From: Methanobacterium sp.
Lineage (GTDB): Archaea; Methanobacteriota; Methanobacteria; Methanobacteriales; Methanobacteriaceae
DNA length: 64,000 nt
Direction of reading: 5' to 3'
Assembly (NCBI GenBank): GCA_015661405.1
Contig: JACWMK010000007.1
Span: 4,506 to 68,505, forward strand
Below, one piece after another: positions 29,184-39,710 of the stretch. The notes under the pieces are model-generated. The model did not search any database. It was not told where the DNA came from and saw nothing but the letters and a program-made list of their open reading frames with translations. Each line of letters begins with the position of its first letter. Within the stretch, counting starts at the first letter, position 1. The translations under genes were made by a program, and so were the position numbers.

Positions 29184-29202
29184 AAAAAGGGGATTTTATA
29201 AA

Positions 29203-29787
29203 ATGGCACATGGATCAAGATATAAATTAGCATTTAAAAGAAGAAAAGAAGGAAGAACAAACTACAACGCCAGATTAAAACTTGTAGCTTTAGACAATTC
29301 CAGAATGGTAGTAAGGATTACTAATCAACATGTAATATCCCAAATAATAAAAGTCAATTCCAAAGGAGATGAAACTCTAATTTCAGCTAACTCTAAGGAA
29401 CTGGAAAAATTCGGATGGAAGGGTAATGGAAAAAACACCTCTGCAGCTTATCTCACCGGGTTTTTATGTGGAAAAAAATCTTTAATAGAGGGAATAAACG
29501 AGGCAACATTAGATATAGGTTTAAAATCATCCATCAGGGGTTCAAAAGTATTTGCAGTTCTTAAGGGAGCTGTAGACGCCGGACTTAATATACCGCATAA
29601 TGATAAAATTTTACCTGATGATGAAAGAATTAACGGCACTAAATTAGCTGAATACACTAAAAACCTCAACGATATTGAACTTAAACAAAAGTTTTCACAG
29701 TATTTAGAGAAAGGTCTTTCACCTATAGACCTACCTAATCACTTTGAAATGGTTAAAAATAAGATTGAAACCGAGGTAGCATCATGA
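29203..29787 (+). CDS. rpl18: Large ribosomal subunit protein uL18
   Basis: The 194-residue archaeal uL18 binds 5S rRNA with uL5. It opens [30 protein letters not shown] and continues with [31 protein letters not shown]. The stop overlaps the rps5 ATG by 4 bases. Confidence 0.96.
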   Translation: MAHGSRYKLAFKRRKEGRTNYNARLKLVALDNSRMVVRITNQHVISQIIKVNSKGDETLISANSKELEKFGWKGNGKNTSAAYLTGFLCGKKSLIEGINEATLDIGLKSSIRGSKVFAVLKGAVDAGLNIPHNDKILPDDERINGTKLAEYTKNLNDIELKQKFSQYLEKGLSPIDLPNHFEMVKNKIETEVAS

Positions 29788-30425
29788 GTAACGAAGAATG
29801 GGAGCCTAAAACAAATCTGGGACGTATTGTAAAGGAAGGTAACATAACAGATATAGATGAAATTTTTGAGAAAGGCCTTCCTATAATGGAACTGGAGATT
29901 GTAGATGCATTACTACCAGATCTAGAAGAAGAAGTAATGGATGTTAATCTTGTCCAGAGAATGCATAAATCTGGTCGAAAAGTAAATTTCCGTGTTATAG
30001 TGGCTGTAGGTAATAAAAATGGTTATGTTGGTTTAGGTCAAGGTAAAGCCAAAGAAGTAGGTCCAGCCATACGTAAAGCCGTTGATGATGCTAAATTTAA
30101 TATAATAAAAGTTAGAAGAGGCTGCGGTGATTGGGGTTGTGTTTGTGGAAAGGAACATACTGTACCATTTAAAGTAGAAGGAAAAGTTGGAAGTGTAAGA
30201 GTAACTCTTATGCCAGCTCCTGGTGGAGTGGGACTAGTTTTAGGAAACGTGGGTAAAACCATACTCAGACTAGCTGGTATAGATGATGTATGGTCTCAAA
30301 CTCGAGGTCAAACTCAAACCACAATAAACTTTGCAGGAGCAGTTTTCACTGCCCTGAAGCATCTGAGTACAGTTAAAGCAAATAAATCAGACCTTGAAAA
30401 TCTTGGAGTGGAATGTACTTATTAA
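29784..30425 (+). CDS. rps5: Small ribosomal subunit protein uS5
   Basis: The 213-residue archaeal uS5 has the double-stranded RNA binding core [38 protein letters not shown]. Archaeal/eukaryotic features are [44 protein letters not shown]. It contributes to decoding fidelity and mRNA unwinding at the entry site. Its start is coupled to rpl18. Confidence 0.96.
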   Translation: MSNEEWEPKTNLGRIVKEGNITDIDEIFEKGLPIMELEIVDALLPDLEEEVMDVNLVQRMHKSGRKVNFRVIVAVGNKNGYVGLGQGKAKEVGPAIRKAVDDAKFNIIKVRRGCGDWGCVCGKEHTVPFKVEGKVGSVRVTLMPAPGGVGLVLGNVGKTILRLAGIDDVWSQTRGQTQTTINFAGAVFTALKHLSTVKANKSDLENLGVECTY

Positions 30426-30491
30426 TCCATAAAATAAACTTCACAGAATTTTATAGAACCCAATTGAACATATTTATAAGGTGATAAAAAA

Positions 30492-30947
30492 ATGATTGCA
30501 GCCATAAGAATAAGGGGCAGAACCGGCTTAAAAAGAGAAATAGAGGATACCATGAAGATGTTACGGCTTACTAGAATAAATCATGCCGTTATACTTGATG
30601 AAAATCCTAATTATCAAGGAATGCTCCGGAAGGCAAAAGATTATATAACTTGGGGTGAAATCCGAGAGGACACCATAATTAAGGTTATAAGTAAAAGAGG
30701 AAAACTTCCCGGCGGAGCCCAAGTTACAGAAGAATATTTAAAAGAGAATACTAATTACTCTTCTATTGAAGAACTTTCCAAAGCAGTGCTTGAAGGTGCG
30801 AAATTAGAAGAATCTGGTGTAAAACCTATTTTTAGACTACATCCTCCCCGTAAAGGTTATGAAAACGTTAAAAAAACCTATAATGAAGGCGGAAGTTTAG
30901 GATACCGTGGAGAAAATATAGAAGAACTTATAAATAAAATGATTTAA
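30492..30947 (+). CDS. rpl30: Large ribosomal subunit protein uL30
   Basis: The 151-residue archaeal uL30 opens IAAIRIRGRTGLKREIEDTMKMLRLTRINHAVILDENPNYQGML and has RLHPPRKGYENVKKTYNEGGSLGYRG near the end. The archaeal and eukaryotic (L7) form is much longer than bacterial L30. AAGGTGATAAAAAA precedes the ATG. Confidence 0.96.
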   Translation: MIAAIRIRGRTGLKREIEDTMKMLRLTRINHAVILDENPNYQGMLRKAKDYITWGEIREDTIIKVISKRGKLPGGAQVTEEYLKENTNYSSIEELSKAVLEGAKLEESGVKPIFRLHPPRKGYENVKKTYNEGGSLGYRGENIEELINKMI

Positions 30948-31031
30948 ATAATCTAAAAATTTCTGATCCAAAAGAAAAGAAATAAAAATTATATTAAAAT
31001 AATTATATAATGAAAAAGAGGGCATCAGAAA

Positions 31032-31048
31032 TTAAACTTAAAGTTTAA
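31032..31048 (+). promoter_or_regulatory. Near-perfect palindrome upstream of rpl15
   Basis: TTAAACTT and AAGTTTAA flank a single A, giving 8-base arms ending 16 bases before the rpl15 ATG, within the 117-base gap after rpl30. The one-base spacer suits a DNA operator better than an RNA hairpin. Given the AT-rich background, chance cannot be excluded. Confidence 0.3.
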
Positions 31049-31064
31049 AAGGGTTTGATCACGA

Positions 31065-31502
31065 ATGATAAGAAAAACTAAAAAAATATGTAAAATGAGA
31101 GGCTCAAGAACCGTGGGAGGAGGCTGCTCCAAGATGAGAAGAGGAGCAGGTCACCGTGGTGGAAGAGGAATGTCCGGAGGTCACAAACACATGTGGACTT
31201 GGATAGTTAAATATGATCCTAAACATTATGGAAAATACGGTTTCAAAAGACCTCAAAAAACTATCACAAGATTTAAAACAGTAAATCTTGATTTCATAGA
31301 TGAAAAAGCAGCAGTATTGATTGATAAGAATTTAGCAACCCAAGAAAATGGAATTATAGTGATAAATGTAACCGAGTTGGGATATAATAAAGTATTAGGA
31401 AATGGTAGAATCACCCAACCACTCATAATTAAATCACCTAAATTTTCACAAACAGCATTAACTAAGATTGAAAATGCTGGTGGAGAAGCAGTCATTATTT
31501 AA
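31065..31502 (+). CDS. rpl15: Large ribosomal subunit protein uL15
   Basis: The 145-residue protein begins IRKTKKICKMRGSRTVGGGCSKMRRGAGHRGGRGMSGGHKH, the glycine/arginine-rich extension that runs deep into the rRNA. A C-terminal ITQPLIIKSPKFSQTALTKIENAGGEAVII domain follows. The order uL30, uL15, SecY is the universal end of the spc operon. Confidence 0.96.
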   Translation: MIRKTKKICKMRGSRTVGGGCSKMRRGAGHRGGRGMSGGHKHMWTWIVKYDPKHYGKYGFKRPQKTITRFKTVNLDFIDEKAAVLIDKNLATQENGIIVINVTELGYNKVLGNGRITQPLIIKSPKFSQTALTKIENAGGEAVII

Positions 31503-31587
31503 AATATTTAATTTGTAAAGAATCAAATAATTTAATTTAAGATTAGACTGTTATAATTTATATTTTCAAAGTAAGGAGTGAAACCAT

Positions 31588-32925
31588 TTGATTGAAAAGC
31601 TGGAGCCTATTTTTTCTCTCATACCTCAGGTTAAATCACCGGAATATAGGGTTCCATTTAGGGAAAAGCTTAAATGGACGGGAGTAATCCTTGTATTATA
31701 TTTTATACTTGGAGTAGTAACTTTATATGGTCTAAGCCCAACTGCTGTAGACACATTTGGAGGACTTCGGGCTGTATTGGCTGGTAGTTTTGGTTCTATA
31801 ATAACTTTAGGTATAGGACCCATAGTTTCAGCATCCATTATATTACAGCTATTAGTTGGTGGAAAAATTATTGATTTAGATCTCAGCCAACCAAGAGATA
31901 AAGTTATATTCCAGGGAACTCAGAAACTCCTTGCAATCATATTTACAATATTTGAAGCTGCAGTATTAGTTCTCAGTGGTGCACTACCTCCCTCAGACCC
32001 CTCATTCACAGGGATATTACTACTACAAATCGTCATTGGAGGAATACTCATTATATTCCTGGATGAAGTTGTATCTAAATGGGGATTCGGAAGTGGTGTT
32101 GGATTATTCATTGCAGCAGGAGTGGCTCAAACAATCATTGTAGGGACATTTAATCCTCTCTCATCACCAACAACTCCGGGAGTACCTGCCGGAGCACTAC
32201 CTCACTTTATATACACATTAACTACAAGTTCGCCTGATTTAAGCCTTCTTATACCTGTGTTTGCGGTTATAGTAGTATTCGCAATAGTTGTTTATGCCGA
32301 ATGTATGCGGGTAGAGATACCAGTATCTTATGGTGGTGTTAAAGGAGCACGTGGAAAATATCCTCTTAGATTCATATATGCTAGTAATATGCCGGTTATA
32401 TTAACCAGTGCACTTCTATTGAATGTGCAGCTTTTCGCACAAATGTTCCAAAAACTAGGATTCCCCATTTTAGGTACAGTCACTAATGGAAAAGCAATAA
32501 GCGGATTAGCATTACTACTCACATACCCTACAGTTAGTACTATCTTCACCAATCCCTTGGAAGTAATAGTATTTGGAATAGTATTTGTAGCGTCCTGTAT
32601 ACTATTCGCTTGGCTATGGGTTGAATTGAGTGGAATAGGCCCTAAACAGGTTTCAAAACAGTTATATCAAATGGGAATGCAGATTCCTGGTTTCAGAAGT
32701 AGTAGAGGACATTTCGAGAGAATTCTCCAAAAGTACATACCAGCAATAACCATAATGGGTGGTGCTTTTGTAGGTTTCCTAGCTTTCGGGGCAGATCTGA
32801 CAGGAGCTCTTGGTGGAGGTACTGGTGTTCTGCTTACTGTAGGTATAGTATATAGATTATACGAAGAATTAGCACAAGAACAAATGATGGATATGCATCC
32901 TATGCTTAGAAAATTTTTGGAATGA
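31588..32925 (+). CDS. secY: Preprotein translocase subunit SecY
   Basis: The 445-residue protein forms the Sec61-alpha-type translocation channel. About ten hydrophobic segments are visible, starting near residue 30, with the plug-region sequence GLSPTAVDTFGGLRAVLAGSFGSIITLGIGPIVSASIILQLLVG after the first. The cytosolic loops ECMRVEIPVSYGGVKGARGKYPLRFIYASNMPVI and YQMGMQIPGFRSSRGHFERILQKYIP bind the ribosome. The start is TTG 31588 behind AAGGAGTGAAA. It follows rpl15 and precedes adkA, as in most euryarchaea. Confidence 0.97.
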   Translation: MIEKLEPIFSLIPQVKSPEYRVPFREKLKWTGVILVLYFILGVVTLYGLSPTAVDTFGGLRAVLAGSFGSIITLGIGPIVSASIILQLLVGGKIIDLDLSQPRDKVIFQGTQKLLAIIFTIFEAAVLVLSGALPPSDPSFTGILLLQIVIGGILIIFLDEVVSKWGFGSGVGLFIAAGVAQTIIVGTFNPLSSPTTPGVPAGALPHFIYTLTTSSPDLSLLIPVFAVIVVFAIVVYAECMRVEIPVSYGGVKGARGKYPLRFIYASNMPVILTSALLLNVQLFAQMFQKLGFPILGTVTNGKAISGLALLLTYPTVSTIFTNPLEVIVFGIVFVASCILFAWLWVELSGIGPKQVSKQLYQMGMQIPGFRSSRGHFERILQKYIPAITIMGGAFVGFLAFGADLTGALGGGTGVLLTVGIVYRLYEELAQEQMMDMHPMLRKFLE

Positions 32926-32972
32926 CAATAAAAATTATAGAATAATATTAAAATTCAAGAGAGGATTTATAG

Positions 32973-33530
32973 ATGAAAGTGGTCGTAGTAGCTGGAATTC
33001 CGGGTTCGGGCAGTACAACAATTTTGGAGAATGCATTGGAAAACTTGGAGTATACACATGTTAATTATGGTGATGTGATGCTACTTATAGCTCAAGAAAT
33101 GGGATTAGCGGATGATCGAGATTCTATAAGAAAATTATCTCCTGATGTGCAGAAGGAAATTCAGCGAAAGGCTGCAAAAGATATAAAAGAAAGGTCAAAG
33201 GAAAGTAATATAATTGTAGATACTCACTGCACAATCAAAACACCTCATGGTTTTTTACCAGGACTTCCTAAATGGGTGCTTGAGGAATTACAACCAGATC
33301 AATTTGTCTTGATTGAGGCAGATGGTGACGAGATTATTTTACGAAGAATCAATGACACATCCAGAATTAGGGATGTGGAGAAGCTTAAAGACATCGATCT
33401 TCATCAGCAAATGAATAGGGCAGTTTCAATGGCTTACGCTGCTTTAACTGGTGCAACCGTTCAAATAATTATGAATCATGATAATCAATTGGATGAATCT
33501 GTTGAGGAAATTATTAGAACGCTTAAATAA
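32973..33530 (+). CDS. adkA: Archaeal adenylate kinase AdkA
   Basis: The 185-residue enzyme balances ATP, ADP and AMP. The P-loop reads GIPGSGSTTI, the archaeal form in which Ser replaces the usual Lys of Walker A. Other family features are VNYGDVMLLIAQEMGLADDRDSIRKLSPDVQKEIQRKAAKDI and a DTHCTIKTPHGFLPGLP segment. It is trimeric in characterised methanogens. Lying between secY and the Oxa1-like gene is typical. AGAGGATTTATAG precedes the ATG. Confidence 0.94.
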   Translation: MKVVVVAGIPGSGSTTILENALENLEYTHVNYGDVMLLIAQEMGLADDRDSIRKLSPDVQKEIQRKAAKDIKERSKESNIIVDTHCTIKTPHGFLPGLPKWVLEELQPDQFVLIEADGDEIILRRINDTSRIRDVEKLKDIDLHQQMNRAVSMAYAALTGATVQIIMNHDNQLDESVEEIIRTLK

Positions 33531-33598
33531 AATTATTAAATTAAAAAAATTATAAAAACTGAAAACTATAACATTTTTATGATAAGAGGTAATAAAAA

Positions 33599-34183
33599 AT
33601 GGCGATTCAAATTTTAAATCAACTCCTGAATCCAGTGTTAACTCCTTTACTTCACTTAGTTAATGATCCACATAATCCTGCATTTGCATTAATGATAGGA
33701 GTTTTTATAATAGCCACTATAGTAGCTTTTATAATTACTATGGCTAATAAGCTATTAGTAGATCAGGATCGATTACAGTTTTTACAAAAGGAAATGAAAG
33801 TATTCCAACAGGAAATGATGCAAGCCCAAAAATCAGGCGACCCCAAAGTTATGGCGGATGCTAAGAAAAAGCAATCTGAATTCATGGATATTCAGAAAGA
33901 GATGATGTTCAATTCATTCAAACCTATGATAGTTACTTTTGTACCTATCATAATCGTATTTTATTGGATGGCGCAGAATCCAGCTGTAACACATTTTTAT
34001 GTGTTACTACCTGCATTAGCCTATTATGTATTACTCGTGCCAATATTCCACATGTTTTACCATCCTTCTGCTTTCGTGCCCCATAATGTTATGGCTATTG
34101 AATGGTTAGGTTGGTATATCCTATGTTCATTTGCCATGTCTTTAATATGGAGAAAATTTTTGGGACTTAAAGGAGCGATGTAA
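33599..34183 (+). CDS. EMC3/TMCO1 (DUF106) Oxa1-superfamily membrane insertase
   Basis: The 194-residue protein has an N-terminal hydrophobic segment (about 27-50). A cytosolic coiled-coil hairpin follows (LLVDQDRLQFLQKEMKVFQQEMMQAQKSGDPKVMADAKKKQSEFMDIQKEM, about 55-105). Three closely spaced hydrophobic segments (about 110-190) complete it. This is the archaeal Oxa1/EMC3/TMCO1 layout (DUF106), a proposed insertase working with SecYEG. Its place right after secY and adkA supports this. AGAGGTAATAAAA precedes the ATG. An EMC6-like partner candidate is at 6817. Confidence 0.88.
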   Translation: MAIQILNQLLNPVLTPLLHLVNDPHNPAFALMIGVFIIATIVAFIITMANKLLVDQDRLQFLQKEMKVFQQEMMQAQKSGDPKVMADAKKKQSEFMDIQKEMMFNSFKPMIVTFVPIIIVFYWMAQNPAVTHFYVLLPALAYYVLLVPIFHMFYHPSAFVPHNVMAIEWLGWYILCSFAMSLIWRKFLGLKGAM

Positions 34184-34213
34184 TAAAATATTAAGTTTAA
34201 GAGGTGTATTATA

Positions 34214-34480
34214 ATGCCAGCATTAAGATATAGATCTAGATCGTATAAAAGAACTTTTAAGAAAACTCCCGGAGGAGTTACGGTATTACATTATAAGAAG
34301 AAGAAACCATCCAAACATTTATGCGCGGATTGTGGTAAATTACTTCATGCAGTTCCCCGGGCAAGACCGTATCAAATAAGAAAACTTCCAAAATCAAAGA
34401 AAAGACCTAATAGGCCATATGGTGGATATCTCTGTTCAGAATGCGCCCGTAAAATATTTAAAAGAGAGGCCAGATCCTGA
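34214..34480 (+). CDS. rpl34e: Large ribosomal subunit protein eL34
   Basis: The 88-residue basic protein opens [48 protein letters not shown] and has a second pair CSEC near the C-terminus, giving a zinc ribbon. Length is typical of archaea. AGAGGTGTATTATA precedes the ATG. Its stop overlaps the cmk ATG by one base. Confidence 0.95.
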   Translation: MPALRYRSRSYKRTFKKTPGGVTVLHYKKKKPSKHLCADCGKLLHAVPRARPYQIRKLPKSKKRPNRPYGGYLCSECARKIFKREARS

Positions 34481-34998
34481 TGATTATAACCATCGGCGGA
34501 TTAGCTGGAAGTGGTACAACTACAGCATCAGAAATCCTGTCTAAGAAGATGGGAATTCCTTATCTTTCAGCAGGGGATATATTTCGTCAGATGGCAGCCG
34601 AATGTAATATGACTATATTAGAATTTAGTAAATATGCTGAAGATAACTTAGATATTGATCGTGAAATAGATCAAAGACAAGCTCAAATAGCTAGTGAAAG
34701 TGAAGATCTGATTGTAGAAGGAAGGCTTTCCGCATATTTTGTAGAAGCGGATCTTAAAGTTTTTTTCACAGCCCCATTAAGTGTTCGTTCTGAACGGATC
34801 AGTAGAAGAGAAAATAAACCTTTAAATATTGTAGAGAAAGAAGTTTTAGAGAGAGGAAAAAGTGAGGCTAGACGTTACCAGGAATTACATGGAATTAATA
34901 TTAATGATTTTGAGATTTATGATCTTATCATAAAAACTAATAGTTTCCATGCTGAAAGCGTCACTAAAATTATATTAACAGCAATTGAGGTGATTTAA
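34480..34998 (+). CDS. cmk: Cytidylate kinase
   Basis: The 172-residue kinase phosphorylates CMP and dCMP. Its P-loop region is IGGLAGSGTTTASEIL, with Thr instead of Lys as in other archaeal Cmk proteins. YLSAGDIFRQMAAECNMTI and EGRLSAYFVEADLKVFFTAPLSVRSERI define the NMP site and lid. The gene sits tightly between rpl34e and rpl14e; the standard archaeal order supports the call. Confidence 0.93.
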   Translation: MIITIGGLAGSGTTTASEILSKKMGIPYLSAGDIFRQMAAECNMTILEFSKYAEDNLDIDREIDQRQAQIASESEDLIVEGRLSAYFVEADLKVFFTAPLSVRSERISRRENKPLNIVEKEVLERGKSEARRYQELHGININDFEIYDLIIKTNSFHAESVTKIILTAIEVI

Positions 34999-35229
34999 AT
35001 GCCAGCTATAGAAGTTGGAAGAGTTTGTATTAAAATTGCAGGAAGAGAATCCGGCGAAAGATGTGTTATTGTAGAGATTATAGATGATAAATTTGTAGAA
35101 GTGGTAGGTAAAACCATAAAAAACAGAAGATGCAACATTAAACATTTAGAACCAGTGGATCAAGTAATTGGAATAAAATCTGATGATGTTGAAATAGTGA
35201 AAAAAGATTTAGAATCCATTTTAGCATAG
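34999..35229 (+). CDS. rpl14e: Large ribosomal subunit protein eL14
   Basis: The 76-residue protein has the short archaeal eL14 form with the KOW-like PAIEVGRVCIKIAGRESGERCVIVEIIDDKFVEVVG core and RRCNIKHLEPVDQ. It starts immediately after the cmk stop with GAGGTGATTTAA upstream. eL14 is found in archaea and eukaryotes only. Confidence 0.94.
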   Translation: MPAIEVGRVCIKIAGRESGERCVIVEIIDDKFVEVVGKTIKNRRCNIKHLEPVDQVIGIKSDDVEIVKKDLESILA

Positions 35230-35306
35230 AAACAACAGAAATACAAAAAAAAATGATTTTTTATGAATTATAAAGTTAAAATTGTATTTATTGTAAGGTT
35301 TTATTG

Positions 35307-36269
35307 ATGGTAGAACTCCTCCACAAGGCTGATGGTGAAACAAACCCCGAATATGGTTGTCCACCTGATGAAAGATCTATAGAGGAACATATTTCTAAAG
35401 GTATTATCAATTTAGATAAACCATCAGGTCCAACCTCTCATGAAGTAGATTCCTGGGTTAAAAAAATACTTAACGTTGATAAAACAGGTCATGGGGGGAC
35501 TTTGGATCCTCGAGTTACTGGTGTGCTTCCAATAGGTATTGATCATGCAACTCGAGTTATTGAACTTCTGCTTCAGGCTCCTAAAGAATATGTATGTCTT
35601 ATGAGACTGCATGAAGAGGTTGATGACTGCAGTATAGCTCGTATACTTCGAGAATTCCAAGGAAAAATATTTCAAATTCCACCAGTTAAATCAGCAGTTA
35701 AAAGAGAATTAAGAGTACGTAGGATATACTATGTTGATCTGCTTGAGATGGAGGGACAGAATGTTCTTTTCAAAATAGGCTGTGAAGCAGGAACTTATAT
35801 AAGGAAATACTGTCATGATATCGGTGAAGCATTAGGATCCGGTGCACATATGGCTGAGCTTCGTAGAACAATTGTAGGTACATTCAGGGAGGATAAAACC
35901 ATTAAAACCTTACAGGATTTAACTGATGATTATTGGCAGTTAACTGAGGAAGGTGACGAATCAGCTTTAAGAAGTACTATACTCCCTATGGAGAAAGCAG
36001 CATGTCACCTGCCTAAGTTAGTGGTTAGAGACTCTGCAGTTGATGCTTTATGTCACGGTGCTGATCTGGCTAGTGGAGGAATCTTATCTCTTACATCAAA
36101 TATTGAAAAGGGATCAATTGTTGCCCTACAGACTTTGAAGGGTGAGTTGATAGCAGCTGGGGAAAGCCTCTATAATTCTAGTGAAATATGCGAGAAAACT
36201 AAAGGTATAATGGTGGATATAAAAAAGGTTTTTATGGAACCTGGAACATATCCAAAGATGTGGAAGTAA
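35307..36269 (+). CDS. cbf5: tRNA/rRNA pseudouridine synthase Cbf5 (dyskerin homologue)
   Basis: The 320-residue protein is the catalytic subunit of archaeal H/ACA guide RNPs. The TruB-type core has GIINLDKPSGPTSHEVDSWVKK, the catalytic Asp in GHGGTLDPRVTGVLPIGI, and RELRVRRIYYVDLLEMEGQNVLF. A C-terminal PUA domain (about 240-315, including LVVRDSAVDALCHGADLASGGILS) follows. I chose ATG 35307; a TTG one codon earlier is in frame. AAGGT lies upstream. It is the last gene before the tRNA-Ser and the S13 cluster. Confidence 0.95.
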   Translation: MVELLHKADGETNPEYGCPPDERSIEEHISKGIINLDKPSGPTSHEVDSWVKKILNVDKTGHGGTLDPRVTGVLPIGIDHATRVIELLLQAPKEYVCLMRLHEEVDDCSIARILREFQGKIFQIPPVKSAVKRELRVRRIYYVDLLEMEGQNVLFKIGCEAGTYIRKYCHDIGEALGSGAHMAELRRTIVGTFREDKTIKTLQDLTDDYWQLTEEGDESALRSTILPMEKAACHLPKLVVRDSAVDALCHGADLASGGILSLTSNIEKGSIVALQTLKGELIAAGESLYNSSEICEKTKGIMVDIKKVFMEPGTYPKMWK

Positions 36270-36382
36270 AAACTCGCTCTTTAAATATGACTTCCAAAAT
36301 TATTTGAACCTTAAATCCGGATGTAGCTTAACCTTATTATGAATGATGTTTAAAATTCATGAATAGATTTAATTCTACTTAT

Positions 36383-36467
<85 letters not shown>

Positions 36468-36561
36468 TTTCAAAATACATATATTTAATAATAAACATAT
36501 ATTAAGAGAATGAATTTAATTAAATCCTTTGTAAACAGTGGAAATTTGGAGGTTAATTAGT

Positions 36562-37020
36562 ATGGATGAAGAATTTAAACATATGGTCCGTATAGCACGG
36601 AGAGATTTGGATGGTAATAAATCAATCGTAAATGCCCTTTCAGGTGTAAAAGGCGTGGGAATTGCATTATCAGGGGCTTTATGCACGTCTATGAATTTAG
36701 ATTTAAATCAAAAAATTGGATTTTTATCTGATGATAAAATAACTGAAATTGAAGGTGCAATGAGGGATCCTAAAAAATTCAATCTACCGGATTGGATGTT
36801 AAACCGACGTAATGATTATGAAACTGGTGAAACAGTTCATCTTATAGAATCAGACTTAATGATGCGTCTTAGAGATGATCTGAATCGAATGAAAAAAGTT
36901 AGAAGTTATAAAGGTAAAAGGCATGAAGTAGGATTACCCGTAAGGGGTCAAAGAACAAAATCCACCTTTAGAAAAGGTACATCAGTTGGAGTTAGGAAAA
37001 GAAGAGCAAGGCAAGTATAA
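36562..37020 (+). CDS. rps13: Small ribosomal subunit protein uS13
   Basis: The 152-residue archaeal uS13 has the helix-two-turns-helix part ([18 protein letters not shown]) and the basic tail ([26 protein letters not shown]) that reaches the P site. I chose ATG 36562 with TTGGAGGTTAATTAGT upstream; the frame extends to 36538 but those codons cover the ribosome binding site. It heads the S13-S4-S11-Rpo3 block. Confidence 0.95.
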   Translation: MDEEFKHMVRIARRDLDGNKSIVNALSGVKGVGIALSGALCTSMNLDLNQKIGFLSDDKITEIEGAMRDPKKFNLPDWMLNRRNDYETGETVHLIESDLMMRLRDDLNRMKKVRSYKGKRHEVGLPVRGQRTKSTFRKGTSVGVRKRRARQV

Positions 37021-37043
37021 ACTTATTATAGGAGAAATTTATT

Positions 37044-37568
37044 ATGGGACATCCAAGAAAATCAAGGAAAAAATATGATACACCATCTCACCCCTGGAAT
37101 GCGGATAGGATAAAAGCAGAAAATAAATTAACTGTGAAATATGGACTTAAAACTAAGAAAGAAATCTGGAAAGCTGAAACAATGGTTAAAAGGTATAGGA
37201 GGGATGCTAGGCAACTTCTAGGTATGTCTAGTGAACATAATCCTGCTGAAAGGAATCAGCTTTTAAGCCATCTGATGAGATTAGGTTTTTTGGGACAAGA
37301 AGCTAAATTAGAGGATGTATTAAACCTCACCACAGAAGATGTGCTCCGAAGAAGATTACAAACTATGGTACATCAGAAAGGACTAGCTAACACTGCAAAA
37401 GAATCTAGAATTATGGTGGTACATGGACACATAGCTCTTAATGGTAAAAAAATAGATGCACCTAGTTATCTAGTTAAGCATGGCGAAGAGGATCTTATAG
37501 GATTTTATGAAGGTTCCGTAATGGAAAAGTATCATAAAGATCAGGTTTCTAAGGCAGATAGTAAATAG
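37044..37568 (+). CDS. rps4: Small ribosomal subunit protein uS4
   Basis: The 174-residue protein has the archaeal N-terminus [35 protein letters not shown] and the S4 RNA-binding domain [42 protein letters not shown]. It nucleates small-subunit assembly. AGGAGAAATTT precedes the ATG. Confidence 0.96.
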   Translation: MGHPRKSRKKYDTPSHPWNADRIKAENKLTVKYGLKTKKEIWKAETMVKRYRRDARQLLGMSSEHNPAERNQLLSHLMRLGFLGQEAKLEDVLNLTTEDVLRRRLQTMVHQKGLANTAKESRIMVVHGHIALNGKKIDAPSYLVKHGEEDLIGFYEGSVMEKYHKDQVSKADSK

Positions 37569-37628
37569 AATTTATAAGAAAAATCAGAACAATATATAAT
37601 ATTATCAAAATAATTTAGGTGAAATTTA

Positions 37629-38021
37629 ATGGCTGAAAATGAAAAATGGGGTGTAGCTAACATATACTCCTCTTTTAATAATACTATAATCACAGTAACT
37701 GATCTGACTGGAGCTGAAACCATTACGCAATGGTCTGGTGGTAAAGTAGTAAGAGCAGATAGACAAGAATCATCACCCTTCGCAGCTATGGAGGCTGCTT
37801 CTAGGGCAGCAGATGATGTAAAAGAAAAGGGAATAATAGGATTGCACATCCGAGTAAGAGCACCCGGTGGAAACGGTCCCAGAACACCCGGACCCGGGGC
37901 TCAGGCCACTATCCGAGCTTTAGCTAGGGCAGGCATACGAATTGGTAAGATAGAAGATGTAACTCCAATACCTCATGATGGTACCGGAAGACCAGGAGGT
38001 AAAAGGGGGAGAAGGGTCTAA
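37629..38021 (+). CDS. rps11: Small ribosomal subunit protein uS11
   Basis: The 130-residue protein shows the uS11 pattern [35 protein letters not shown] and the C-terminal [21 protein letters not shown]. It forms part of the platform near the mRNA exit. AGGTGAAATTTA precedes the ATG. The rpo3 gene starts at the base after its stop. Confidence 0.96.
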   Translation: MAENEKWGVANIYSSFNNTIITVTDLTGAETITQWSGGKVVRADRQESSPFAAMEAASRAADDVKEKGIIGLHIRVRAPGGNGPRTPGPGAQATIRALARAGIRIGKIEDVTPIPHDGTGRPGGKRGRRV

Positions 38022-38807
38022 ATGAATATAGACATTAAAACTAAAGATGAGCAAAATATCATACTAATAATAGAGGGTGTAGATGTACCATTTATAAATG
38101 CATTGCGAAGAATCTGTATGGTTGAAATTCCCACCATGGCAGTCGAGAATGTTGAAATATATAAAAATGATTCACGTATATTTGATGAAGTTTTATCACA
38201 TAGATTAGGTTTAATCCCACTCAAAACTGATCTGGATTCAATTACACTAAGAGAAGAGTGTGATTGTGAAGATCACTGCACCAGTTGTAGTGTTTCACTT
38301 TTACTTAAGGAAACGGGTCCTAAAGTAGTTTACTCTGGAGATCTTACTTCACAGGACTCCAAAATAGTTCCGGTTCATGACAGAATTCCACTGTTAAAGT
38401 TAAGAGATGGAGAAGAAGTGGAATTAGAGGCTATAGCGCAATTAGGAATTGGTTTAGAACATGCTAAATGGCAGCCTACTACTACTTCTGCTTATATGTA
38501 CTACCCCGTAATAACTATTGATTCAGAAAAATGTGAAGTATGTGCAAAATGTGCTGATGAATGCCCTCGGGGAGTTTTACAGTTTGATGAGAAGGAGAAT
38601 AAGATAATTGTATTGGATCCTGAACAATGTACAATGTGTAAAACTTGTTCTAAGGATTGTGAACCTTCAGCAATAACTGTAGAAGGTAGAGAGGATAAAT
38701 TCATATTTAAAATTGAAACCGATGGATCATTATCTCCAGAAGAGGTAATAACAACTGCATGTGATATTCTAGCTCAAAAATCTGATAAAATATTAACCTT
38801 CAAATGA
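38022..38807 (+). CDS. rpo3: RNA polymerase subunit Rpo3 (RpoD) with ferredoxin-like domain
   Basis: The 261-residue subunit is the archaeal counterpart of bacterial alpha-NTD and eukaryotic Rpb3. The dimerisation core includes [24 protein letters not shown] and [14 protein letters not shown]. Between about residues 165 and 225 it carries two ferredoxin-type clusters, [14 protein letters not shown] and [14 protein letters not shown], enough Cys for up to two [4Fe-4S] centres, plus an extra [10 protein letters not shown] group near residue 84. Fe-S clusters in this subunit are known in several archaea and support stability or assembly. It directly follows rps11. Confidence 0.95.
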   Translation: MNIDIKTKDEQNIILIIEGVDVPFINALRRICMVEIPTMAVENVEIYKNDSRIFDEVLSHRLGLIPLKTDLDSITLREECDCEDHCTSCSVSLLLKETGPKVVYSGDLTSQDSKIVPVHDRIPLLKLRDGEEVELEAIAQLGIGLEHAKWQPTTTSAYMYYPVITIDSEKCEVCAKCADECPRGVLQFDEKENKIIVLDPEQCTMCKTCSKDCEPSAITVEGREDKFIFKIETDGSLSPEEVITTACDILAQKSDKILTFK

Positions 38808-38826
38808 AAAGGAGTATGTTATAAAG

Positions 38827-39186
38827 ATGATAATACAAAAGACCAACCCCAAGCTCACAGGACTCATAAATAGTCTTAAAGAAAACTCATATCAGAAAGA
38901 AGCACCCATCTGGAAGGATGTATCCAGAAGACTTGAAAGGTCAACTAGAAGGCAGGCTGAGGTTAATTTATCTCAGTTAAACCGTTACACATCCGTTGAT
39001 GAATTAGTTTTGGTGCCTGGAAAAATTTTAGGAAGCGGTGTACTGGATCATAAGATTCAAGTAGCGGCTTTGAGTTTCTCTAGTTTGGCGAAAGAGAAAA
39101 TAGAAACCGCTGGTGGCGAATGCCTCACTATAATTCAACTTATGGAGAGTAATCCCAAGGGCAGTGGTGTAAGAATAATAGAATAA
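38827..39186 (+). CDS. rpl18e: Large ribosomal subunit protein eL18
   Basis: The 119-residue protein has the eL18 pattern [51 protein letters not shown] and [23 protein letters not shown]. Related in fold to uL15. AAAGGAGTATGTTATAAAG precedes the ATG. It continues the operon toward rpl13 and rps9. Confidence 0.95.
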   Translation: MIIQKTNPKLTGLINSLKENSYQKEAPIWKDVSRRLERSTRRQAEVNLSQLNRYTSVDELVLVPGKILGSGVLDHKIQVAALSFSSLAKEKIETAGGECLTIIQLMESNPKGSGVRIIE

Positions 39187-39222
39187 AAAAATGTTTTTCA
39201 TATTAATAAGGGTAAGGTGTAT

Positions 39223-39650
<428 letters not shown>

Positions 39651-39710
39651 TTATATTTAACTTAGATAATTATAAAATTAAAATAAAAAAATTTATGGTA
39701 GTGTTTAATA

